Source: Thermomicrobiaceae bacterium (lineage in GTDB: Bacteria > Chloroflexota > Chloroflexia > Thermomicrobiales > Thermomicrobiaceae). From it: 19,781 bases of DNA. The stretch lies in NCBI GenBank assembly GCA_007124395.1, contig SLFF01000140.1:1-19781 (forward strand), in the 5' to 3' direction. A program made the translations under genes and the position numbers. Position 1 is the stretch's first letter. Each line of letters starts with the position of its first letter. Under the pieces are notes generated by a model. It was not told the origin of the DNA. It worked only from the letters and a program-made list of their open reading frames with translations, and did no database searches. This document shows positions 1 through 6,546 of the stretch, one piece after another.

Positions 1-724
1 CCATGACGTCGAAGCTCTTCGGGCGACTGATCAGCGCCATCGCGCAGGAATCGACCAGCGCATGCTCGAACTCAATGTCCTCGTACCGGGCCGCTACCTC
101 GGTAGCGACCTCGCGCCAGAGCTGCGATGAGTTCAGCACATTGGCCTTGTCAACGCTGGTCACCTTGCCACGTCGCTGGCGAGCGATCTTGAACGCCAGA
201 TCGACGATCCGCTCGATCTCGATCTCGTGGTACGGCAGCGTGTCGATCGCCGAGCGACCGGATGGATCAGTGCGTCGCTCGGACGGCTGACCGAAGTAGA
301 GCCCGCCGGTCAGTTCCCGCACAACCATCAGATCCGCTCCGGCAACGATCTCGTCCTTGAGCGGAGACGCTCCAGCCAGGGCATCGAATACCTTGACTGG
401 TCGAAGGTTAGCGAACAGTTCGAGCGCTTTGCGGAGACCCAGCAATCCAGCTTCCGGACGGGTCTCCTTGGGGAGGTGATCCCATTTCGGTCCACCAACC
501 GCACCGAGGAAAACCGCGTCCGATTCCCTGGCCTTCTGGAGGTCTTCATCACTGAGTGGTGATCCGTGAGCATCGATAGCTGCCCCACCGATCAGTCCGT
601 CAGCGAATTGGAATTCGACGTCCGTGCCAGCCACCGCGGCTTCCATCACCGCGCATGCTTCGTCCAGAACCTCGGGGCCTACGCCGTCGCCCGGCAATCG
701 CAGAATTTTGAACGTGCGACTCAT
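1..724 (-). CDS. leuB: 3-isopropylmalate dehydrogenase, C-terminally truncated by the window edge
   Basis: LeuB oxidises and decarboxylates 3-isopropylmalate to 2-oxoisocaproate with NAD+, the third step of leucine synthesis, in the cytoplasm. The visible 241 residues begin with the family N-terminus (LRLPGDGVGPEV) and show the AVGGPKWD segment, the substrate-binding LLGLRKAL...NLRPVK arginines, RELTGGLYFG, the SVDKANVL lysine motif and a DSCAMALISRP segment. The NLFGDILSD metal-site region lies beyond base 1. The frame is open to the edge, so the gene is partial, not broken. The start ATG (724-722) overlaps the leuD stop as ATGA, implying translational coupling and one transcript. Isocitrate or tartrate dehydrogenase homologues share the fold, but the leuD neighbour settles the call. 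Confidence 0.96.
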   Translation of the reverse strand, partial: MSRTFKILRLPGDGVGPEVLDEACAVMEAAVAGTDVEFQFADGLIGGAAIDAHGSPLSDEDLQKARESDAVFLGAVGGPKWDHLPKETRPEAGLLGLRKALELFANLRPVKVFDALAGASPLKDEIVAGADLMVVRELTGGLYFGQPSERRTDPSGRSAIDTLPYHEIEIERIVDLAFKIARQRRGKVTSVDKANVLNSSQLWREVATEVAARYEDIEFEHALVDSCAMALISRPKSFDVM

Positions 725-1233
725 TCGGCAACCCGTCCCTGCTCCCGGACGCGCTTGGCAACCGCTTCCATCAGGCCACCGGCTGCAATGATGTCCTGAA
801 TGAACGGATCGAACGGCTTGACTTCGTAGCTCTTGCCGGTTCGCGTGTTTCGGACCCAGCCTTCATCCGTGTCAATCTCGAACTCATCGCCTTCCTCTGC
901 ATCATCAACCGCTTCCGGGCATTCCACGATCGGGAGCCCGATGTTGATGGCATTGCGATAGAAGATGCGAGCGTATGACTTGGCGATGATGCAGCTTACC
1001 CCGGCAGCCTTGATGGCGATCGGAGCGTGCTCGCGGGATGATCCACAGCCAAAGTTGGCGCCAGCGACGATGATGTCGCCCTTCTGCACCTTCTTGGAGA
1101 ACCCCGGATCGATGTCTTCCATGACGTGCTCGGCGAGTTCGTCTGCATCCGTGGTCATGAGATAGCGAGCCGGGATGATCACGTCGGCATCGACGTCATC
1201 GGGGAACTTCCAGTTCTTGCCTTGAAACCGCAT
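721..1233 (-). CDS. leuD: 3-isopropylmalate dehydratase small subunit
   Basis: LeuD is the swivelling small subunit that pairs with LeuC to isomerise 2-isopropylmalate to 3-isopropylmalate. The 170-residue product has the small-subunit hallmarks: DADVIIPARYL near residues 14-24 and GANFGCGSSREHAP at about 58-71, the substrate-contacting loop. The length (about 160-170) fits the short, archaeal-type small subunit rather than the roughly 200-residue proteobacterial form, in keeping with the short LeuC here. The frame stays open upstream to 1377, but the ATG at 1233 is preceded by AGGAGA at 5-10 nt and begins the conserved MRFQGKNWKFPDDVD, so it is the start. It overlaps leuB by 4 nt and is separated from leuC by 94 nt that hold a hairpin. 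Confidence 0.96.
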   Translation of the reverse strand: MRFQGKNWKFPDDVDADVIIPARYLMTTDADELAEHVMEDIDPGFSKKVQKGDIIVAGANFGCGSSREHAPIAIKAAGVSCIIAKSYARIFYRNAINIGLPIVECPEAVDDAEEGDEFEIDTDEGWVRNTRTGKSYEVKPFDPFIQDIIAAGGLMEAVAKRVREQGRVAE

Positions 1234-1300
1234 GTCTTCTCCTCGCCATAATCCTTGTAAAGTCGCACTCCTATGTACGACCGTTTGTATGGGCGGGCGC

Positions 1301-1322
1301 GGGCCGGCATTCCTGCCGGCCC
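1301..1322 (-). other. Perfect hairpin in the leuC-leuD gap
   Basis: GGGCCGGCA pairs perfectly with TGCCGGCCC (9 bp) around a four-base loop that reads GGAA, a GNRA-type tetraloop, on the transcribed strand. It begins 6 nt after the leuC stop. No T-run follows on the minus strand, so it is not a standard intrinsic terminator. It may protect the upstream message from 3' exonucleases or reduce read-through into leuD-leuB. Function is inferred; the base pairing is seen directly. Confidence 0.6.
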
Positions 1323-1327
1323 TTTCC

Positions 1328-2599
1328 TTAGATCGCTGCCACTGGCAACGCGCGTGGATCGGCAACCTTGCCGGCAATCGCGCTGGCGGCAGCTACACGC
1401 GGTCCAGCCAGAATGATCTCGGCATTTCGATGGCCCATCCGGCCACGGAAGTTTCGGTTGGTCGTCGAGACACAGCGCTCGCCTTCGGCCAGAACGCCCA
1501 TGTACCCGCCAAGGCACGGACCACAGGTCGAGGTGGAGAAGATGGCACCAGCATCGAGGAAGATGTCGGTGAGGCCCTCGCGTGTCGCCTGTTTCGCGAC
1601 TTCCTGGCTACCAGGAATAATGATGCAACGGATTTCCGGGTGTACCTGCTGACCCTTCAGGATCGCGGCAACCTCGCGAAGGTCGCTGATGCGGCCATTG
1701 GTGCAGGACCCGATGACAACCTGCTGGATCGTCATGTCGTGAATATCGGCTGCAGCATGGGTGTTAGACGGAAGATGCGGCAGCGCCACAACCGGGCGCA
1801 GGTCGGTGACGTCGATCTCGATGACTTCCTGATAGGTCGCATCGTCATCACTGAATACCGGCTCGTATGGGTTGTCGGAATACTGCGCCATCCACTCACG
1901 GGTGAGTTCGTCGAATGGGAAGATTCCGGTCTTGGCGCCGGCTTCGATCGCCATGTTGGCCATCTCGATGCGGTCATCGATCGACAGTTTGTCGATGACC
2001 GGGCCGGTGAATTCCATGGCTGCCGACAGCGCGCCGTCGACACCGATCAGACCGATCGTGTGCAGAATCAGGTCTTTACCACCGATGTCTTCCGGCAGCG
2101 TGCCTTTGTAGACATACTTGATCGAGGGTGGAACCCGAACCCAGGTGGTGCCGAGCGCCATCGCCGCGGCAATGTCGGTGGATCCCATACCCGTTGAGAA
2201 CGCGTTGAACGCGCCGTAGGTGCAGGAGTGAGAATCCGCGCCAATGATCACCTGACCTGGCAGTGTCAGTCCGTTCTCCGGCAGCACAACGTGCTCGATC
2301 CCGGCTCGCCCGACCTCAAAGTAGATCGTGCCCTGCTCATGGGCAAACTCGCGCATGATCTTGGCCTGCTCGGCTGACTTGATGTCCTTGGCCGGCACGA
2401 AATGATCCGGCACCAGGACGACCTTCTTGGGATCGAACACTCGCTCCAGTCCGGTCTTCTTGAACTCCCGGATCGAGAGCGGAGCAGTGATGTCGTTGGT
2501 CATCACCAGATCCACCGCTACTTCAACGATCTCGCCTGGCTCAACGGTTTCTCGTCCCGACGCACGAGCCAGAATCTTCTCCGTCATGGTCATACCCAT
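1328..2599 (-). CDS. leuC: 3-isopropylmalate dehydratase large subunit (short, HACN-like type)
   Basis: LeuC is the [4Fe-4S] aconitase-superfamily subunit that acts with LeuD on 2-isopropylmalate. All three cluster cysteines are visible: C299 in IGSCTNGR, then C359 and C362 in STSTCGPCLGG. The ADSHSCTYGA segment (121-130) and NRNFRGRMGH (381-390) are also family motifs. At 423 residues it belongs to the shorter branch shared with homoaconitase and archaeal LeuC, not the roughly 465-residue enterobacterial form. Three in-frame ATGs lie at the start (2599, 2593, 2587). The first is given, only 2 nt after the leuA stop. The operon context with leuA, leuD and leuB favours isopropylmalate over homocitrate as substrate. 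Confidence 0.96.
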   Translation of the reverse strand: MGMTMTEKILARASGRETVEPGEIVEVAVDLVMTNDITAPLSIREFKKTGLERVFDPKKVVLVPDHFVPAKDIKSAEQAKIMREFAHEQGTIYFEVGRAGIEHVVLPENGLTLPGQVIIGADSHSCTYGAFNAFSTGMGSTDIAAAMALGTTWVRVPPSIKYVYKGTLPEDIGGKDLILHTIGLIGVDGALSAAMEFTGPVIDKLSIDDRIEMANMAIEAGAKTGIFPFDELTREWMAQYSDNPYEPVFSDDDATYQEVIEIDVTDLRPVVALPHLPSNTHAAADIHDMTIQQVVIGSCTNGRISDLREVAAILKGQQVHPEIRCIIIPGSQEVAKQATREGLTDIFLDAGAIFSTSTCGPCLGGYMGVLAEGERCVSTTNRNFRGRMGHRNAEIILAGPRVAAASAIAGKVADPRALPVAAI

Positions 2600-2601
2600 G
2601 G

Positions 2602-4128
2602 TTAGACGCTCACCTCCGCTGCTGCTGCTGCGCGATTCACTGCCATCAGATAGGCACGAACACCCGCTTCGACAATATCTGTTGCGACTCCACGGCCATT
2701 ATAGACCTGATCACCAAATTTCACGCGTACCGTCACTGCACCCTGGGCGTCCTCGCCCGGAGTAACCGCATCCACATGGAACGAATCGAGTTCGCACTCT
2801 CGCCCGACCAGCCGGTCGATTGCCCCGAAGAGGGCGTCGATCTGGCCGTTTCCGCCAGCTGATGCCTCTCGCTCTTCAGCGCCAACGTTCAATTTGACCC
2901 ACGCTTCAGCCCGGCCGTCGCTCCCGGAGTGCGCACGCCACCCCGATAGGGTGAAGAGCTCCGGGTCGTACTGAAGGTCTTCTTCGACGATCGCCGTCAG
3001 GTCAGCATTGGTCACGACCTTCTTGCGGTCGGTCAGATCGATGAATCGATGATAGAGCTCTTCGAGCTTCTCGTCACCAAGATCGGTATATCCCAGCTCC
3101 TTGATGCGCGCTTTGAAGCCGGCTCGTCCGGAATGCTTGCCGAGCACCAGACGGGTCTGCTCCCAGCCGACGGACTCCGGGGTCATGATCTCGTAGGTTT
3201 CCCGGTTCTTCAGCATGCCGTCCTGATGGATACCCGCCTCGTGGGCGAACGCGTTCACGCCGACGATCGCCTTGTTCGGCTGCACCATCATCCCCGTTAC
3301 GTGGGTTACCAGACGGCTGCTGTTCACCAGCTGCTTGCTATCGATCCGGGTATCGACACCATCATAGAAGTCTCTCCGGGTGCGCAGCGCCATAACCACC
3401 TCTTCCAGCGAGGTGTTGCCGGCGCGTTCGCCGATACCGTTGATCGTCACTTCGGCCTGTCTGGCTCCAGCGCCGATCGCGGTGAGCGTGTTCGCGGTAG
3501 CCATTCCCAGATCATCGTGACAATGGACACTGATGACCACATTCTCGATACCCGGGGTGTTCTCCCGGATATAGGTGATCATGCGCGCATACTCCTCGGG
3601 AACGGTGTAGCCAACGGTATCCGGAATATTGATCGTTGTGGCTCCGGCATCGATTGCCGCCGCGAAGATCCGGCAGAGAAAGTCCCAGTTGCTTCGGGTT
3701 GCGTCCTCGGCCGAGAACTCCACATCCGAAACGTAGCCGCTGGCGCGCTTCACCGCGGCAACGGCCTGCTCGACAACCTGGTCCGGAGTTTTGCGAAGTT
3801 TGAACTCCATATGCACCGGTGAGGTAGCAATGAACGTATGGATCCGTGCAGATTCGGCCGTCTTGATCGCGCCATAGGCAACATCGATATCTTTCTCGTT
3901 CGTCCGGGCCAGCCCGCAGACGGTCGCCCCTTTGACGGTATCCGCAATGCTGCGAACGGCGTCGAAATCTCCCGGCGATGCAGCCGGGAAGCCAGCCTCC
4001 ATGATGTCCACGCCCATCCTGGAGAGTTGCCTGGCAACCTCGATCTTCTCCTGGGCGGTCATCGTCGCGCCGGGAGATTGTTCTCCGTCACGCATGGTTG
4101 TATCGAAAATATATACGTGCTCAGACAT
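2602..4128 (-). CDS. leuA: 2-isopropylmalate synthase
   Basis: LeuA condenses acetyl-CoA with 2-oxoisovalerate, the committed and leucine-inhibited step of leucine synthesis. The 508-residue protein has the DRE-TIM catalytic barrel: FDTTMRDGEQSPG at about 8-20 (metal-binding Asp and catalytic Arg), the metal-binding HCHDD near 200, and NGIGERAGNTSLEEV around 230-245. AFAHEAGIHQDG follows at the barrel end. From about residue 390 to the end lies the C-terminal LeuA regulatory domain (VKLNVG...YNGRGVATDIVEAG), so allosteric feedback is expected. Re-citramalate synthase is the nearest alternative, but the leuCDB context and the Leu T-box upstream support LeuA. The ATG at 4128 follows AGGAGG with an 8-nt spacer. 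It is the first gene of the operon and ends 2 nt before leuC. Confidence 0.97.
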   Translation of the reverse strand: MSEHVYIFDTTMRDGEQSPGATMTAQEKIEVARQLSRMGVDIMEAGFPAASPGDFDAVRSIADTVKGATVCGLARTNEKDIDVAYGAIKTAESARIHTFIATSPVHMEFKLRKTPDQVVEQAVAAVKRASGYVSDVEFSAEDATRSNWDFLCRIFAAAIDAGATTINIPDTVGYTVPEEYARMITYIRENTPGIENVVISVHCHDDLGMATANTLTAIGAGARQAEVTINGIGERAGNTSLEEVVMALRTRRDFYDGVDTRIDSKQLVNSSRLVTHVTGMMVQPNKAIVGVNAFAHEAGIHQDGMLKNRETYEIMTPESVGWEQTRLVLGKHSGRAGFKARIKELGYTDLGDEKLEELYHRFIDLTDRKKVVTNADLTAIVEEDLQYDPELFTLSGWRAHSGSDGRAEAWVKLNVGAEEREASAGGNGQIDALFGAIDRLVGRECELDSFHVDAVTPGEDAQGAVTVRVKFGDQVYNGRGVATDIVEAGVRAYLMAVNRAAAAAEVSV

Positions 4129-4185
4129 CCGTCATTCCTCCTGATATAGCCGTCGCCGCAAATCTCTGGCGGTAACCCGGCAAAC

Positions 4186-4214
4186 AAAAACGATCTCCCG
4201 AAAGTCAGGAGACC
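4186..4214 (-). terminator. Second intrinsic terminator in the leuA leader
   Basis: On the transcribed strand a 9-bp stem, GGTCTCCTG with CGGGAGATC (two G-T wobbles), encloses the loop ACTTT. One G and then TTTTT follow. It ends about 58 nt before the leuA ATG and lies after the T-box terminator, so a transcript that escapes the T-box meets a second stop signal. Its 5' strand can alternatively pair upstream (see the 4192-4295 element). Confidence 0.7.
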
Positions 4215-4295
4215 GATCAACGGACACGTCTCATACCGGGTCGAGCCGTTCAGTCTCCAGACATGCCGCAGGTGGCCCCAATCCGGGGCCCGGTA
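4192..4295 (-). promoter_or_regulatory. Candidate second attenuator/riboswitch-like element upstream of leuA
   Basis: Four pairings are visible. TACCGGG (4295-4289) pairs perfectly with CCCGGTA (4240-4234), closing a domain of about 60 nt. Inside it GGCCCC and GGGGCC (4290-4285 and 4279-4274) form a hairpin that competes for the last bases of that closing helix. GGAGAC and ACGG (within 4258-4246) pair with CCGT and GTCTCC (within 4223-4208), which would consume the 5' strand of the terminator at 4214-4192. That antiterminator helix crosses the closing helix, so the two should exclude each other or form a pseudoknot. This is the usual logic of a ligand-stabilised domain that releases a terminator. 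It does not resemble the ykkC, SAM or T-box consensus as I know them. The pairings are seen; regulation and ligand are inference. Confidence 0.5.
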
Positions 4296-4362
4296 AGCTC
4301 TAATGCTCTTCTGGATTGCCACGCCATCTGAATCATGATCCTGTCTACTTCTCATTTAACGC

Positions 4363-4390
4363 AAAAAACCCGTCCCGGAGAAGGGACGGG
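4363..4390 (-). terminator. T-box regulated terminator
   Basis: On the transcribed strand CCCGTCCC pairs with GGGACGGG (8 bp, loop TTCTCC) and is followed directly by six T residues. It lies 10 nt after the T-box consensus, the normal place for the terminator that competes with the T-box antiterminator. Confidence 0.9.
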
Positions 4391-4605
4391 ATCAGAATAC
4401 CCGCGGTACCACCCTCGTTGATGATGCTCTCTGGCTCATCCACTCGGAGCGCGATATCGGGCGCGAACCGGCTGGAACTACACCAGGTGCTCATTCCAGC
4501 TGCTCGGGGACGAGTTCACGATCTTTACCGACACCGGGCTCACACCACACCCCGGTTCGCTTGGTCGAAAATTCCGCTACTACTTCCCGTCAACGCATCT
4601 TCTTA
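4363..4605 (-). promoter_or_regulatory. T-box riboswitch, tRNA-Leu (CUC specifier)
   Basis: The diagnostic T-box sequence GGTGGTACCGCGG is at 4413-4401, just before a terminator. Its UGGNACC bulge pairs with the uncharged tRNA acceptor end. Upstream, Stem I is recognisable: GGGAAGTAGTAG with the AGTA loop-E strand near its base, the distal GAACCGGGG...GAGCCCGGT arm, and on the 3' side GTGAA-CTC-GTCCCC. The trinucleotide after GAA, at 4514-4512, is CUC, a leucine codon, and GGGA/TCCC close the helix beside it. Uncharged tRNA-Leu should therefore stabilise the antiterminator and switch on leuACDB when leucine is short. The 5' limit is the estimated transcription start. Confidence 0.93.
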
Positions 4606-4611
4606 AAAATG

Positions 4612-4640
4612 AATCTAACAGTCACTAGCGCAACTGTCAA
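4612..4640 (-). promoter_or_regulatory. Promoter of the leuACDB operon
   Basis: On the minus strand TTGACA (4640-4635) is separated by 17 nt from TAGATT (4617-4612). The -35 is a perfect sigma70 consensus and the -10 matches 4 of 6. Transcription would begin near 4605, just before the T-box Stem I. Confidence 0.8.
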
Positions 4641-4987
4641 GGCAGGCGGCCCTTCTGCCAATACAGAATCGCAGAAATCCAGTACTTGCCTCTCCCTTTC
4701 GGCATGGCCGGTCTGGGTGTACACTCGTTAGCAGTATTTCGCAAGAAACGCTATTTCCTGTCTGGTATGTGGGCAAGTTTGGTAAGCCGTTACTGAGGCG
4801 ATGCAGATACGCGTCATCAACGACTTGCTGTCATTTGACGCACCCTGGCTCGGAGAACGGTCGTTGCGGGCAGGCCTCGATCGCTACCAGTCAATCGGCA
4901 TCCTCGCGAATGCGAAACACGAAGTGGACGGACCACCAAATGGGGACTGGTTCAGGGCCGTCCGTTATCATCAGGAGTTAAGAAACT
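4641..4987. other. Divergent intergenic region between the leu operon and the kinase operon
   Basis: About 350 bp without a convincing gene. The overlapping short plus-strand open frames around 4769-5013 lack an SD and family-like composition. TACACT near 4719-4724 could be a weak plus-strand -10 for the kinase operon, but no good -35 accompanies it. Just before the kinase SD, GGACGG-ACCA (4926-4935) can pair with TGGT (4948-4951) and CCGTCC (4958-4963). This makes a stem with a bulge that would sit in the 5' UTR 9 nt upstream of the SD. Confidence 0.5.
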
Positions 4988-6088
4988 ATGTCTGCAGAGC
5001 GCCAACGGCGTGAGCTCCAGATATTTAATGGAGTAGACCTGAGTCAGGATCTGTTCGACCTGGTTCATGACGCCGTGCTCGCCTTCGATTCCAGCGGCAC
5101 GATTATCTACTGGAACCAGGGTGCCGAGCGCATCTATGGTTGGCCACGAGAGGAAATGCTCGGACAGCCGATTTCGCTCGTCCAGCCGGACACCAGCGAC
5201 ACAGAACATACCGCCGCTGATCGTTCTGACGCCATCTGGGCAGGTGAACTACACCACCGGGACAGAAACGGTGCGTTGCTGATCATGGAGAGCAGGCAGA
5301 TCAAGCGGGATGGTCTGGGCGATATACCGGATCACATCCTTTCGATCAACCGCAATGTGACAGCCACGCGGGCTCTTCAGATGCAACTGAAAGCCCACGC
5401 ACTCGAACTCGAACGCTCCAACGCTGAACTCGAGAGTTTCGCGCGTATTGCTTCGCATGATTTGCGGGAACCGCTCCGGATGATCGGCAGCTATGCCAAG
5501 TTGCTCAACAGACGGTACCGCGCTCAGCTGGACGAAGACGGCGCTGAATTTCTGGACTACGTGGTTGACGGGGCAGATCGCATGTCCGACATGATTCGTG
5601 ATCTCTTGCATGTTGCCCGGTTTGGATCAGTGCCTGCAGATTTGCAGCCGGTCGATCTTAACGACGTGCTCGCAGAGGTCCAGTCAGACCTGTCGCTGAT
5701 GATAAGAGATGCGGGCGCAACGGTCTCGGTCTGTGAATTGCCTACCGTTGTCGGCGATCGTTCTCAAATGCGACGGGTATTCCAGAATCTCATCGAAAAC
5801 GCCCTGAAGCATCGAAGCACGGAGACTCCGACTATCCAGATCGATGCTGAACGACTGCTCGATATCTGGAGAATTGCGGTTCGCGATAACGGACCTGGAA
5901 TTGATCACGAGGACCTCAACCGCATCTTCATCCCCTACGTTCGTGGACGAAGCAGCACCAAGGTCAGCGGGTCCGGAACCGGGCTTGCCGTAGCGCGCAA
6001 GATCATCCACGGGCACGGCGGTCGCATCTGGGTCGAATCCGAGCCGGGACATGGTGCCGTCTTCTACGTTACGCTACCTAATAACTGA
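4988..6088 (+). CDS. PAS-domain sensor histidine kinase (phytochrome-type H-box)
   Basis: A 366-residue soluble sensor kinase with no membrane segment or signal peptide. A PAS domain spans about 20-125 (DAVLAFDSSGTIIYWNQGAERIYGW is its start), followed by a short coiled coil (130-150). The HisKA domain carries the phosphoacceptor H157 in ASHDLREPLR, the H-box form common in bacterial phytochrome-like kinases that pair with Rcp1-type regulators. The HATPase has its N-box at 267-275 (NLIENALKH), DNGPG at 300-304 and GTGLAVARKIIHGHGG near 330-345, so it looks catalytically complete. AGGAG lies 10 nt before the ATG. The next gene, 12 nt downstream, is an Rcp1-like regulator, its likely partner. 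The PAS ligand is unknown and no flavin cysteine is seen. Confidence 0.92.
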   Translation: MSAERQRRELQIFNGVDLSQDLFDLVHDAVLAFDSSGTIIYWNQGAERIYGWPREEMLGQPISLVQPDTSDTEHTAADRSDAIWAGELHHRDRNGALLIMESRQIKRDGLGDIPDHILSINRNVTATRALQMQLKAHALELERSNAELESFARIASHDLREPLRMIGSYAKLLNRRYRAQLDEDGAEFLDYVVDGADRMSDMIRDLLHVARFGSVPADLQPVDLNDVLAEVQSDLSLMIRDAGATVSVCELPTVVGDRSQMRRVFQNLIENALKHRSTETPTIQIDAERLLDIWRIAVRDNGPGIDHEDLNRIFIPYVRGRSSTKVSGSGTGLAVARKIIHGHGGRIWVESEPGHGAVFYVTLPNN

Positions 6089-6100
6089 CAGGGAGACCGC

Positions 6101-6544
6101 ATGGCCCGTGAAACGCTTCGGAAGCGTCCGTTCGAGATTCTGATCGTGGAAGACAATCCGGCAGATGTGCGACTGGTTCGCGAGGCGTTGACCGAATCCG
6201 GATTCAATACCCAACTCACGGTAGTCAACGACGGAACCACCGCAGTTGAGGAGATCCGCAAGGCCGGGCGCAGCCATCGCCGGCCAGATCTCATCCTGCT
6301 GGACCTGCATATCGATCAGACAAGTGGCCTGGACGTTCTAACGGCGACCAAGAAGGACGCCGGAGTTGGCTCTATTCCAATTGTCATGTTCTCGACTTCA
6401 GGTGAGCCTGACGATATCGCCGCAAGCTATCGCGAACGGGCAAACGCGTACGTGCAGAAGCCGATGGATCTCGATGATTTCCTGAATGCAGTGAGCCAGA
6501 TCGAATCCTTCTGGATTGCGACTGTTCTGCTACCGGAGGAATAG
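6101..6544 (+). CDS. Rcp1-like single-domain response regulator
   Basis: A 147-residue stand-alone receiver domain. The acidic pair E17-D18 (LIVEDNPADVRLVREAL), phosphoacceptor D68 in LILLDLHI, S98 in MFSTS and K120 in YVQKP are all in place, so it should be phosphorylated. The NPADVRLVREAL start and the extended beta4 region are typical of the Rcp1 family encoded next to phytochrome-type kinases. There is no output domain, so it probably relays phosphate or acts by protein contact. It follows the kinase by 12 nt with GGGAG 6 nt before the ATG and ends 2 nt before the REC-LOV-GGDEF-EAL gene, so the three are surely cotranscribed. The upstream kinase is the expected phosphodonor (inference). 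Confidence 0.93.
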   Translation: MARETLRKRPFEILIVEDNPADVRLVREALTESGFNTQLTVVNDGTTAVEEIRKAGRSHRRPDLILLDLHIDQTSGLDVLTATKKDAGVGSIPIVMFSTSGEPDDIAASYRERANAYVQKPMDLDDFLNAVSQIESFWIATVLLPEE

Positions 6545-6546
6545 CC

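Noticed and set aside
1232..2197. 321-codon plus-strand open frame
   Set aside because: It is antisense to leuC and leuD, whose cluster and active-site motifs are intact; composition is that of a shadow frame.
4192..4295. A known ykkC-type (guanidine/ppGpp/PRPP) or SAM riboswitch
   Set aside because: The conserved core sequences I know for these families are not visible; only the general alternative-pairing logic matches.
4129..4355. Leader-peptide attenuation with Leu codons in the minus-strand frame ending near leuA
   Set aside because: The Leu codons fall within the terminator stem itself, the frame overlaps the leuA start, and no SD-preceded short ORF is seen. The short ATG frames (such as MRRVR) contain no Leu.
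4801..5013. Short plus-strand ORF of 70 codons before the kinase
   Set aside because: It has no SD, overlaps the kinase start in another frame and has no family resemblance.
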